Origin: CAVVVS01 sp963751355
GTDB taxonomy: Bacteria; Bacteroidota; Ignavibacteria; Ignavibacteriales; Ignavibacteriaceae
Direction of reading: 5' to 3'
Assembly (NCBI GenBank): GCA_963751355.1
Contig: CAVVVS010000121.1
Span: forward strand, 1-64,000
Length of the DNA stretch: 64,000 nucleotides
Below, piece after piece: positions 1 through 8,376 of this stretch (the stretch's first letter is position 1; every line of letters begins with the position of its first letter). A program made the position numbers and the translations under genes. The notes under the pieces are model-generated. The model was not told the origin of the DNA, ran no database searches, and worked only from the letters and a program-made list of their open reading frames with translations.

Positions 1-916
1 TAAGTTCGGGCGGGGGTTGAAATCTTAGTGCCATATTAGATATACGCATTACATCTTTTTTCTCCGCGACCAATATTTTAACATTGGCTGTCATCCCCGG
101 CATGAGTAATAATTTATCGTTATATACATCAATTATTACTATATAATTGACAACGTTATTTTGGACAACGGGTGCTAAACGAATCTGTGAAACAGTACCC
201 GTAAAATTTTGATTCGGAAATGCATCTACAGTAAAAATAGCTTTTTGACCAACATTCACTTTGCCAATGTCAGATTCATCAACGGTTGCTTGAACCTGCA
301 TTTTACTCAAATCATTTGCAATGGTAAAAAGTGTAGGGGAAGAAAAACTGGCAGCTACGGTTTGTCCCACCGATACTTGACGGTCTATTACAACACCGTT
401 TATGGGCGCATAAACTGTAGCATATTGCAAATTAATTTTAGCTCTTTCCAGCTGGGCTTCAGCTTGCTTTAGTGAGGCTTTGTTGGATTCAAATGTTGTC
501 GTAGCAGCATCATAATTTAACTGAGATTCGAATTTTTTTTCGTATAAGGTTTTTGTCCTGTCTAAATTTCTTTTAGCATCATTGTACTGTGCCGTAGCAC
601 GATCTAAGCTAGCCTGCGCGTCCAGTACCGCCTGTTTCAAAAATGTGGGATCAATCTGGGCTATCACCTGCCCGGCTTTCACAATAGAATTAAAATCAGC
701 ATACAATTTGGATACTATTCCTGATACTTGCGTACCAACCTGAACAGTAGTAACAGCATTCAACGTACCGGTTGCGGTTACGTAAAGTGTTAAATCGCCT
801 TTACTCACGGTGTCATATCTGAAGGAATACGCCTCATCATGACTTTGAAAGAAAAAGAAATAAGAAGCAACTCCCAATATAATAACCACTCCGAGAATGA
901 TTAAATTTTTTTTCAT
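1..916 (-). CDS. Efflux periplasmic adaptor, HlyD/MacA family (3' end cut by window edge)
   Basis: About 305 residues are visible from an ATG at 916; the gene runs off the left edge, so its C-terminus is missing. The N-terminus has one membrane anchor (MKKNLIILGVVIILGV). It is followed by a lipoyl-like half (VTATGTLNAVTTVQVGTQVS), a long alpha-helical hairpin rich in A, Q, K and E, the second lipoyl half (ATVYAPINGVVIDRQV) and the start of the beta-barrel (VDESDIGKVNVGQ). This order is that of MacA-type adaptors, which link an inner-membrane transporter to TolC in the periplasm. Its transporter would lie beyond the window. It is distinct from the adaptor at 18527-19813, so the genome has at least two such systems. 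The substrate cannot be told. Confidence 0.9.
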   Translation of the reverse strand, partial: MKKNLIILGVVIILGVASYFFFFQSHDEAYSFRYDTVSKGDLTLYVTATGTLNAVTTVQVGTQVSGIVSKLYADFNSIVKAGQVIAQIDPTFLKQAVLDAQASLDRATAQYNDAKRNLDRTKTLYEKKFESQLNYDAATTTFESNKASLKQAEAQLERAKINLQYATVYAPINGVVIDRQVSVGQTVAASFSSPTLFTIANDLSKMQVQATVDESDIGKVNVGQKAIFTVDAFPNQNFTGTVSQIRLAPVVQNNVVNYIVIIDVYNDKLLLMPGMTANVKILVAEKKDVMRISNMALRFQPPPEL

Positions 917-1399
917 GACGATTCCTTTAAAATCAATTATTTGAATTGGAAAACTCTGTTATCATCTCAAATTTGACAGGTCCAAGCAGGTTCTGGTTTA
1001 ACGTTGTCCGCATATTTTTATTATGAGAATAAGTTTCATCTTCATTGATTTTTACGAAATATATGACTGGAGAGATTAGAATTAAATGAGCAGTATAAAT
1101 TTGAAGTATATTACCGAAATAACATCTTTGACAATCATCCGGAAGCACATGGGCCAATCAAAATGAAAGCATGATACCTTCAACTTATTTTTGACTTTTT
1201 GTAGAGATTTTCAGACTGATTCGAATGTTTTTACCCTCAGCCTTGAATTCTCTCAAAGTCAGTGACTTTAACTTAAACGGATAAATGTGACTATTTGAAG
1301 GATTCAGTTGAAAAAACCAAAATTTGTTTGGCTAATTCAGTTTCGTTCGCCAGGCACAGTCATGCTACCGGGAAAAGCGAATGGTAATGAATTTTAATT
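917..1399. other. Intergenic region, no supported gene
   Basis: This 483-base stretch separates the MBL-fold gene from the efflux adaptor. It contains a 74-codon open frame on the minus strand (933-1157) with no recognisable domain, no hydrophobic segment and no clear ribosome binding site, so I do not call it. It probably holds the promoter of the adaptor gene, but I see no convincing promoter or hairpin. Confidence 0.5.
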
Positions 1400-2050
1400 T
1401 TACCGAAAATTTTTTAGGAAAGGATTTTCACTTTTTTCTACCCCGATTGTACTTTTATCTCCGTGCCCGGGGTATATTCTAGTTTCATCGGGTAAGGTTA
1501 GCAGTTTTCTAGCAATTGAATCCATTAACATATCATAATCACCTCCCCAAAGATCGGTTCTGCCAATACCTCCATTAAATAATACATCACCGGTAACACA
1601 TAATTTTTCAACAGGTAAATAGATACAATATTCACCTGGCGAATGTCCGGGTGTGAATAAAAAATTAATTTTTGATTGACCAAGCATAAGAACAATATCC
1701 TCTGTAATAAACTCATCGGGTTCAATTATTTTATCCATTTCAATTCCAAAAGTTTTTGCCTGCTTCTGTGCATTTTGGAGTAAGGGCAAATCCGGTTCGG
1801 GAGAATAATAAATAGGTTTATACTCATTTTTAATAAAACCTACACCAAATATATGATCGAGATGACAATGCGTATTTATGAGGAACTTAACTATGAGTTT
1901 GTGTTCCGAAATAAAATTTTTTAATTCTTCTTTTTCGTCATCATAAAAACAGCCCGGATCAATTATCACAGCTTCTTTAGTCTCATCTTCCCAAACAATA
2001 TATGTGTTTTCAGCAAATGCATTAAACGTGAAACTTTTTAATTTGATCAT
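1400..2050 (-). CDS. MBL-fold metallohydrolase, glyoxalase II-like (YcbL type)
   Basis: This 216-residue protein has the metallo-beta-lactamase fold signature: the metal-binding THCHLDH motif at residues 60-66 (H61, H63, D65, H66), H136 in PGHSPG, D155 in TGDVLF and H196 in YPGHGD. It lacks the C-terminal substrate-binding extension of classical glyoxalase II (about 250 residues), so it fits the shorter YcbL-like hydroxyacylglutathione hydrolase group, probably a cytoplasmic thioester hydrolase with two metal ions. It lies 62 bases downstream of aroC on the same strand and may share its transcript. The exact substrate cannot be read from the sequence; many members of this group remain uncharacterised. 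Confidence 0.88.
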   Translation of the reverse strand: MIKLKSFTFNAFAENTYIVWEDETKEAVIIDPGCFYDDEKEELKNFISEHKLIVKFLINTHCHLDHIFGVGFIKNEYKPIYYSPEPDLPLLQNAQKQAKTFGIEMDKIIEPDEFITEDIVLMLGQSKINFLFTPGHSPGEYCIYLPVEKLCVTGDVLFNGGIGRTDLWGGDYDMLMDSIARKLLTLPDETRIYPGHGDKSTIGVEKSENPFLKNFR

Positions 2051-2112
2051 TATAACACTTCAATTTTTATTCTGATTATTTAATTGCAAGTTATTAAAAT
2101 TCAGCAAAGCAT

Positions 2113-3321
2113 TTATTTGAAATTTATTTTAACTCTTTGATTCAGATTCATGACGTATTTTTTATAATTTGATTTAGTTTCTTCCAAAGAATCACCGCCG
2201 AATTTTGATAAAAAGAATTTGGCAATGCTCCAGGCAGCCATTGACTCTGCTATTACCGCACAAGCGGGAACAGCCACAAAATCACTTCGTTCGCGTCTGG
2301 CATCAATCTTTCGCATTGTTTTCAGGTCTACACTTTCTATCGGGCTCATTAAAGTAGCGATCGGTTTCATGGCGCCGCGGATTATAATCGGCAAACCTGT
2401 AGAAATGCCGCCCTCTATTCCTCCGGCTCTATTTGTCTTTCTCGAAATAGTCTCATCCTTTTTAATTATTTCATCATGAGATTTCGAGCCGAAATTTTCG
2501 GCAGATTTAAAACCTGTACCTATTTCCACTGCTTTAACAGCATTAATCGACATAATTGACTGTGCCAATTCCGCATCCAGTTTTGTATCGTAATGAACGA
2601 AACTTCCCAAACCGACGGGCACACCTGAGATAACCACATAAAAAGTACCGCCTAATGTATCACCTTTTTTCTTTGCCTGTTTAATTTTATTGATAATTTT
2701 TTTTTCATGATCTTCATCTAGTACCCGAACTTCACTACCATCCGATTCTTCGGAAATTTTCCAGGCATTGAAATTTTTCTGAAGATCATTATTAAACAAT
2801 TTATCCGCAAAATTTTCTCCGGGATAAATGCCGCCAATACTTTCAACGAAACTGCCGATATAGATTCCGAATTCTTCCAAAAATTTACGGGCTATGGAAC
2901 AAGCAGCCACCCTGGCGGCAGTTTCTCTAGCACTCGAACGTTCTATTGAATTACGAATATCATTAAAGTTATATTTTGTAACACCAACAAGATCTGCATG
3001 ACCGGGGCGCGGAACAGTTATTTTTTCGACAACAGATTTCTTTTTCCCAGCTGTCATTTTATCAACCCAGTTATCCCAATCCTTATTCTTTATTAAAAGG
3101 GAAATCGGCGAACCGAGAGTTTTCTGAAACCTGATACCCGAAAGTATTTCAGCAGTATCCGTTTCAATTTTCATTCTTAAACCCCGGCCATACCCGGATT
3201 GTCTCCTTTTCAAATGATAATTTATATATTCATTTTCAATTTTAATATTTGACGGGAATCCTTCAATAATTGTTGTTAATGCTTTTCCGTGAGATTCGCC
3301 CGCAGTAAGAAATCTTATCAT
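2113..3321 (-). CDS. aroC: Chorismate synthase
   Basis: The 402-residue product starts MIRFLTAGESHGKALTTII, the family signature for the seventh shikimate-pathway step, in which 5-enolpyruvylshikimate 3-phosphate becomes chorismate with the help of reduced FMN. Other conserved pieces are the GYGRGLRMKIETD segment near residues 44-56, VPRPGHADLVG, the SSARETAARVAA block and the late DARRERSDFVAVPA segment. The length is normal for the enzyme. The gene is separated from degP by a strong terminator (3353-3380), so it likely has its own promoter in the short gap, and it may be read together with the MBL-fold gene below it. No other shikimate genes are in the window. Confidence 0.97.
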   Translation of the reverse strand: MIRFLTAGESHGKALTTIIEGFPSNIKIENEYINYHLKRRQSGYGRGLRMKIETDTAEILSGIRFQKTLGSPISLLIKNKDWDNWVDKMTAGKKKSVVEKITVPRPGHADLVGVTKYNFNDIRNSIERSSARETAARVAACSIARKFLEEFGIYIGSFVESIGGIYPGENFADKLFNNDLQKNFNAWKISEESDGSEVRVLDEDHEKKIINKIKQAKKKGDTLGGTFYVVISGVPVGLGSFVHYDTKLDAELAQSIMSINAVKAVEIGTGFKSAENFGSKSHDEIIKKDETISRKTNRAGGIEGGISTGLPIIIRGAMKPIATLMSPIESVDLKTMRKIDARRERSDFVAVPACAVIAESMAAWSIAKFFLSKFGGDSLEETKSNYKKYVMNLNQRVKINFK

Positions 3322-3352
3322 TCTTTCTCCATAAATAAATGACTTACAAATA

Positions 3353-3380
3353 TAAAAAAAAACGCCCGAATAATCGGGCG
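3353..3380 (-). terminator. Rho-independent terminator after the DegP-like gene
   Basis: Read on the minus strand there is a 7-bp GC-rich stem (CGCCCGA / TCGGGCG) with a 4-base loop, followed directly by a run of eight or more T. It sits 33 bases past the DegP stop codon and before aroC. Confidence 0.88.
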
Positions 3381-3413
3381 CTTTAAAAGATAATACTCAA
3401 ATATTATCCGAAA

Positions 3414-4901
3414 TTATTGAGGTATATCTAATCCTACAAAACGGCTGTTGCCTTTTGCGTCCACAACTTTAAGAAGAACCGCCGATCCTTTCTTAGACTC
3501 TACAATTTTTTTGAATTGCTCTACATTATTAACAGCTTTTCTATCAATTTCAGTGATTACTAACTGTTTAAATAATCCTTGTGCAGCAGCATTACTGTAT
3601 GGTTGAACATCCGTTATGTAAATACCGTGTTCTACATTAAAGTCTTTTTTATCCTGGGAAATAAGATTCCTAACGGTTAAGCCTACATTATCCAATTTAA
3701 CGGATTTGTTTGCCGATTCGCTTTCATTATTATTATTCGATTCTTTTTTTACATTCTCGACATTTTTATCTTCTTCCCGCGATTTAAGTGTAATATCTCT
3801 GTCGATTACTTTGCCGTCTCTGAATAAAGTTAAGTTTACCGTAGTACCGGCTGTCTTAGTAGCAATGTAACTCTGTAACTCATTCGGTGCGTTAACCGAC
3901 TTACCGTCTATTTTTAGAATTACATCGCCCGATTTGATATCTTTTTTGGATGCTGCGCCTCCCTTTACAACTCCCTGGATCATAACACCTTCAACTTTAG
4001 GAAGACCGATTGATTTAGCCATGGCATCGTCAACCTCGCTGATTTGAACACCTATGTATCCCCTATCAACCTTGCCGTGTGCTATCAATTCTTTAGCAAC
4101 AGCTTTAGCCAGGTTAATCGGTACTGCAAAACCATATCCTATATATGTCCCGCTGTTAGATGCAGCGATTGCAGAGTTAACTCCTATAACAGCTCCGGAA
4201 AGATCAACGAGAGCACCGCCGCTGTTGCCCGGATTTATTGCAGCATCAGTTTGAATATAATCTTCTATTCCGTAACTACTATTAATCAATCCCAAATGAC
4301 CTCTGCCTAAAGCGCTGACTATGCCGGCAGTCACGGTAGAAGTTAGAGAAAGCGGATTACCTATTGCCATTACCCATTGCCCTGCTTTTAGACTATCCGA
4401 ATTTCCTAAATAAGCTGCAGGCAAATTATGTGCATCTATTTTAATAACAGCTAAATCTGTCAACGGATCAGTACCGATTACTTTTGCCGTGAATGTTCTT
4501 TTATCATATAAACCGACTTTTACCGAAGTCGCATTTTTTACCACATGGTTGTTAGTCAATATGTAACCATCGGGTGATATTATTATTCCGCTCCCTGAAC
4601 CTTCTTCTTCTTTAGGCATATCATGGAAAAAAGGCAGGAAGAAGTTTTTATGCGGATTACCTTCCGTTTTTGCTACTACTGTAATTTGTACAATTTGGGG
4701 ATTTACTTTTTTTGCTACTTCAATAAATGCTTTGCTAAAAGATGAAGCATCAGCATTTAAATTTACAGGAGGGTGAGGTGCGCCTAATTCAATATCGGCA
4801 AAACTCGGTCGTACCAATCCAAATCCTGATACAAGTATCGCTCCAAATATTATTCCTATCACTACTAGAGTTATTGCTCCAAATAATCCTTTGGATTTCA
4901 T
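3414..4901 (-). CDS. Do-like periplasmic serine protease/chaperone (DegP/HtrA family)
   Basis: The 495-residue protein has an N-terminal membrane segment or signal anchor (residues about 7-30). A trypsin-like domain follows with the full triad: H119 in LTNNHVV, D149 in DPLTDLAVI and S227 in NPGNSGGA. Two PDZ domains come after it, the first around residues 280-370 (GYIGVQISEV, GDVILKIDGKSV) and a more divergent second one from about 405 to the end. A low-complexity N/E/S/K linker lies between the PDZ domains. This is the layout of DegP/HtrA proteases that degrade or refold damaged envelope proteins. It is preceded by recO and ends in a clear terminator. DegP, DegQ or MucD cannot be separated on this evidence. 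Confidence 0.95.
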   Translation of the reverse strand: MKSKGLFGAITLVVIGIIFGAILVSGFGLVRPSFADIELGAPHPPVNLNADASSFSKAFIEVAKKVNPQIVQITVVAKTEGNPHKNFFLPFFHDMPKEEEGSGSGIIISPDGYILTNNHVVKNATSVKVGLYDKRTFTAKVIGTDPLTDLAVIKIDAHNLPAAYLGNSDSLKAGQWVMAIGNPLSLTSTVTAGIVSALGRGHLGLINSSYGIEDYIQTDAAINPGNSGGALVDLSGAVIGVNSAIAASNSGTYIGYGFAVPINLAKAVAKELIAHGKVDRGYIGVQISEVDDAMAKSIGLPKVEGVMIQGVVKGGAASKKDIKSGDVILKIDGKSVNAPNELQSYIATKTAGTTVNLTLFRDGKVIDRDITLKSREEDKNVENVKKESNNNNESESANKSVKLDNVGLTVRNLISQDKKDFNVEHGIYITDVQPYSNAAAQGLFKQLVITEIDRKAVNNVEQFKKIVESKKGSAVLLKVVDAKGNSRFVGLDIPQ

Positions 4902-4981
4902 TATTTTTCCTCCGATTATGTTATTTTCATTCTAATTAAGTTCTGCTTTTAAGCATTAGTATCAAATTTCCAAAACACCTC

Positions 4982-5725
4982 TTATTTAAATAATTGAAAT
5001 GAACGTATACCTGTAAAATCTTGTACATGATACTTAATATATTTTTCTAAAAATATCAGTGCTGCTTCCATAGTTTCATAATTTATTTTATCTTCAATAC
5101 TTCTATTATTCTTTAGACAAAATAAATACTGAAAAAGTTCCGCATTGATTGAAAAAGATTCGAGATGATTTTCCCTACAGATACTACACAAAATACCTAT
5201 TTCAAAATTATAAGACAATCTATTTTGAAATAGATTTGTTCTTCCGCATATGCAGCACTTATCTAATTGAATTTCATACCCTAATTCGGTTAAAAAAAAG
5301 ATAAGAAACCTGCCAAAAACTATTATTTCTTTTTCATTAGATGTGTCCAATAATGATAAGATTCGTACTAATCCGCGAAACAATTTTAGATTTTCTTCAT
5401 GTTCGGGTGTTAATTTTTTCACCAATTCAACTACAGCCGATGCATATTTCAATTTTTCAAAATCGTCTCTTATTTTAGCAAAATATTTGATAATATCGGC
5501 ACTGGATATAATTTGAATATCTCTAGTATCTTTTTTATACAATACAACTTGCAGATGATTTAAAGGATCGGCAACCAGTCCGATTTTCGACTTAGGATTT
5601 CGCCCTCCTTTAACTATGGCAGATAATTTTCCGTAATCTTTAGTAAATATGGATATTATGTTACTTGAATCACCATAGTTAATTTTGCTCAGTACAACAG
5701 CTTCGGTTTTAATTATATCGCTCAT
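4982..5725 (-). CDS. recO: DNA repair protein RecO
   Basis: The 247-residue protein starts with an OB-fold segment (IIKTEAVVLSKINYGDSSNIISIFTKDYGKLSAIV, described here over residues about 5-39). A helical domain follows with a four-cysteine zinc site, CCICGRTN and CSICREN, in the second half. Length and order fit RecO, which with RecF and RecR loads RecA onto SSB-coated single-stranded DNA and anneals strands. The gene precedes degP by 80 bases on the same strand; that neighbour has no evident functional link, so the shared transcript, if real, is only positional. Confidence 0.93.
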   Translation of the reverse strand: MSDIIKTEAVVLSKINYGDSSNIISIFTKDYGKLSAIVKGGRNPKSKIGLVADPLNHLQVVLYKKDTRDIQIISSADIIKYFAKIRDDFEKLKYASAVVELVKKLTPEHEENLKLFRGLVRILSLLDTSNEKEIIVFGRFLIFFLTELGYEIQLDKCCICGRTNLFQNRLSYNFEIGILCSICRENHLESFSINAELFQYLFCLKNNRSIEDKINYETMEAALIFLEKYIKYHVQDFTGIRSFQLFK

Positions 5726-5798
5726 AAGCTTTCAATCAGTGCTTAATGTTGTAGATAAAAATAACTCCCGGTTATAAGTTACGTAATGCAAAAATTTG

Positions 5799-5827
5799 CC
5801 GGAGGAATTAAAATTGAATTATTCCGG
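5799..5827 (-). terminator. Possible terminator hairpin after mtnA
   Basis: An imperfect stem (CCGGAGGAATT facing AATTATTCCGG) lies in the 125-base gap after the mtnA stop codon. On the minus strand a short T run follows four bases after the stem. The mismatches and weak T run make it a modest candidate. Confidence 0.4.
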
Positions 5828-5850
5828 GAATACTTCTTGCCGTACATTAT

Positions 5851-6867
5851 TTACCGGATAAAGTTGTATGGGAAAAAGTAGATATCTTCTTCCGTTATTA
5901 TTCCTTTAATAAGATGAGATGGAGTAACATCGAATGCGGGTGTAACAGTGTCATAATTTTCAGAAGTAACTGGATTACCGTGTATATTTGTTAGTTCCTC
6001 TTTATTCCTAAACTCAATCGTGATCTCCTTACCGGTTGGTAATTTTCTATCAATTGTAGTGGTGGGAGCTGCGATGTAAAAAGGGATATCATGATAATTA
6101 CACAGTATTGCTAAATTGTAAGTCCCTATTTTATTGGCGGTGTCGCCGTTCAAAGCAATTCTGTCAGCTCCGGTTATTACAACATCCACTTTGTTCTGCT
6201 GCATTAAATATGCGGCCATAGAATCGGATTGAATTGCAAATGGAATTTTGCACTTATCCAATTCGAATGCTGTTAACCTAGAGCCTTGCAACAAAGGTCT
6301 GGTTTCATCCGCATAAACAAACTCAACAAATCCGTTTTCAAAACCTTTTTTAATTACATTAAAAGCAGTGCCGTCACCGGCGGTAGCCAGTTTACCTGTA
6401 TTACAATGTGTTAACACGGTAGATTTTTTCTTAAATATCTTTAATCCGTTTATTCCGATTTGTTCACATTTATTAATATCATCGTTATGAAGCTGTCTGG
6501 CCTTTTGGATGAGCATTCGATAAAGATTACCGGAATTTTTATTACTCTCAAATTCAGTTCGAATTTCCTCAAGTGCGGAAAAAAGATTGACGGCAGTTGG
6601 TCTTGTCGATTCAAGTCTTTTCCATGCCCGGTTAAATACCTCGGTGGATAAATCAAGTGGAATATTCTTTAACGATAAGGCAAGTGCGTATGCCGCGGTA
6701 ACGCCTATAGCCGGCGCCCCGCGAACTTCCAAACGTTCAATAGCAAGTGCAATCCGTTCAACATCGTCTGTTTCCACATATTCAACCTTAAAAGGCAGTT
6801 TAGTTTGATCGAGAAAAATAAATTTATCGTTCTCGAAAGCCACCGAAAAATAATTATCACTTTTCAT
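5851..6867 (-). CDS. mtnA: S-methyl-5-thioribose-1-phosphate isomerase
   Basis: The 338-residue protein carries the signatures of the MtnA branch of the eIF2B-like family: VRGAPAIGVTAAYALAL near residue 50, the catalytic-cysteine motif LTHCNTGKLATAGDGTA, and the acidic motif VITGADRIALNGDTANKIGT. The enzyme converts the aldose 5-methylthioribose 1-phosphate to the ketose 5-methylthioribulose 1-phosphate in methionine salvage. The gene starts inside the end of the upstream PfkB-type kinase gene (11-base overlap), which suggests coupled translation. No other methionine salvage gene (mtnK, mtnP, mtnB, mtnD) is in the window. A related use in 5-deoxyribose disposal is possible. Confidence 0.93.
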   Translation of the reverse strand: MKSDNYFSVAFENDKFIFLDQTKLPFKVEYVETDDVERIALAIERLEVRGAPAIGVTAAYALALSLKNIPLDLSTEVFNRAWKRLESTRPTAVNLFSALEEIRTEFESNKNSGNLYRMLIQKARQLHNDDINKCEQIGINGLKIFKKKSTVLTHCNTGKLATAGDGTAFNVIKKGFENGFVEFVYADETRPLLQGSRLTAFELDKCKIPFAIQSDSMAAYLMQQNKVDVVITGADRIALNGDTANKIGTYNLAILCNYHDIPFYIAAPTTTIDRKLPTGKEITIEFRNKEELTNIHGNPVTSENYDTVTPAFDVTPSHLIKGIITEEDIYFFPYNFIR

Positions 6868-7768
6868 CGAACCTTGAAAGATCTAAAAACTCCCTGTAAC
6901 GATCATGGACTCTTAAATATTCTAAATCTTCCAGCCCTCTTGTGCTAAATTTTTCAACACAAAACGAAGCCATCGCACTTCCGTAAATAACGGCGCGTTT
7001 CATGTTTTCTGGACTCAAATCCTGGGTTTTATGTAAATAACCGGTAAATCCGCCTGCAAAGGTATCACCGGCTCCGGTCGGATCATAAATCATTTCCATC
7101 GGATATGCAGGAGCGGAGAATATTACATCTTCGGTAAAAAGAAGCGCTCCGTGTTCTCCCTTTTTTATGATCAATATTTCCGGACCCATGTCAAAAATAT
7201 TTTTTGAAGCTTTTATTAAATTCGGTTCTTTAGCAAGTAAGCGTGCTTCCGAATCATTGATTATCAAAACATTTACTCTCGGTAAAAGCTCTAATAGAGT
7301 ATCCTTCTTGCCTTCAATCCAATAATTCATTGTATCGCAAACAACAAAATTCGGATTTTCCATTTGATCCAGTACGCGGAGTTGCAAAGTCGGGTCTATA
7401 TTACCAAGACAAACAAATTTCGACTTTTTAAATTTATCAGGAATTACAGGATTAAATTTTTCGAATACATTTAATTCGGTAAATAACGTATCTCTTACGT
7501 TAAGGTCGTAATGATATTTACCTGACCAACGGAAAGTTTTTCCTTCTTCAACCTGTAATCCTTCGAGATCTACATTATGATCTTTAAGTAGGTTTATATA
7601 ATTTTTTGGAAAATCATTACCGACAATCCCAACCAGGTAAACAGGACCAGTAAAATAGCTAGCAGCTAGAGAAATATAAACAGCCGAGCCGCCTAACGCA
7701 TCCTCTACTCTGTCAAATGGTGTTGTAACGGTATCCAGACCGAGAGAACCAACTACTAATAGACCCAA
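6857..7768 (-). CDS. PfkB-family carbohydrate/nucleoside kinase
   Basis: The 303-residue protein is a ribokinase-fold sugar kinase. It begins LLVVGSLGLDTV, has a GGSAVYISLAA segment near residues 28-38 and the C-terminal PfkB signature DPTGAGDTFAGGF, in which the aspartate of GAGD is the catalytic base. The start is TTG at 7768, preceded by the strong Shine-Dalgarno GGGAGGAG. It overlaps mtnA, so its substrate is plausibly a pentose or thiopentose feeding MtnA. That is an inference from position, since the known 5-methylthioribose kinase MtnK belongs to a different (protein-kinase-like) fold. Other options are a nucleoside kinase or a general sugar kinase. Confidence 0.88.
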   Translation of the reverse strand: MGLLVVGSLGLDTVTTPFDRVEDALGGSAVYISLAASYFTGPVYLVGIVGNDFPKNYINLLKDHNVDLEGLQVEEGKTFRWSGKYHYDLNVRDTLFTELNVFEKFNPVIPDKFKKSKFVCLGNIDPTLQLRVLDQMENPNFVVCDTMNYWIEGKKDTLLELLPRVNVLIINDSEARLLAKEPNLIKASKNIFDMGPEILIIKKGEHGALLFTEDVIFSAPAYPMEMIYDPTGAGDTFAGGFTGYLHKTQDLSPENMKRAVIYGSAMASFCVEKFSTRGLEDLEYLRVHDRYREFLDLSRFDEK

Positions 7769-7886
7769 TATGAACTCCTCCCTAATGATTTAAATTTTGA
7801 TTTAAACATATCAAAAATAACTAAAACCCAAAGCAATGCATAATTTTTAGATAGTAATTTATTTATAAAGAGCAAAACCGAAGATA

Positions 7887-8348
7887 TTAAATTTTAATTT
7901 CAATAAAATTCAAATAATTTTTACTTCTGGATAGATACTCGATTATGATGTCAACTGAAAGTTTTTGACCCACCCATGCTAACATTTTTTTTGCTTGTTC
8001 AGGGTCGACCCATTTCCATTCTGTATGCTCGGAACAAATCCGTACTTGTGACTTGTCGCATATTTTTGCGGCAAAAACCGGCAACATCGATATACAATTT
8101 TCAATCGGTTCGTAGAAAGAATTTACATTCGGTACTGCCCATAATTTTTCGGCAATTAACCCGGTTTCTTCTTTAATTTCTCTCAGCGCCGTTTCATGAG
8201 CCTTTTCATTTTTTTCTATTTTACCCGACACCATTTGCCATATTCCTGGGTAAGGTTGATTTTCAGCCCTTTTCAGTAAAAGAAATTCAATACCTTTATC
8301 GCATTCCCGGAATACATGAGCTTCAACAAGTTTAGATACTATTTTCAT
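7887..8348 (-). CDS. Nudix hydrolase
   Basis: The 153-residue protein carries a complete Nudix box from G42 to L64 (G, five residues, E48, seven residues, R56-E57-I58, then E60-E61-T-G63-L64), which binds the metal and hydrolyses a nucleoside diphosphate linked to another group. The overall size and the VEAHVFRE start resemble dihydroneopterin triphosphate pyrophosphatase (NudB-like) proteins, but the substrate is not certain. It sits between the large outer-membrane protein and the PfkB kinase on the same strand with gaps of 28 and 118 bases. Confidence 0.9.
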   Translation of the reverse strand: MKIVSKLVEAHVFRECDKGIEFLLLKRAENQPYPGIWQMVSGKIEKNEKAHETALREIKEETGLIAEKLWAVPNVNSFYEPIENCISMLPVFAAKICDKSQVRICSEHTEWKWVDPEQAKKMLAWVGQKLSVDIIIEYLSRSKNYLNFIEIKI

Positions 8349-8376
8349 TTATCAGTCCGGTTATATATTTTTAACA

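Noticed and set aside
933..1157. 74-codon open frame on the minus strand
   Set aside because: No domain, no good ribosome site, no hydrophobic or repeated pattern; AT-rich gap gives such frames by chance.
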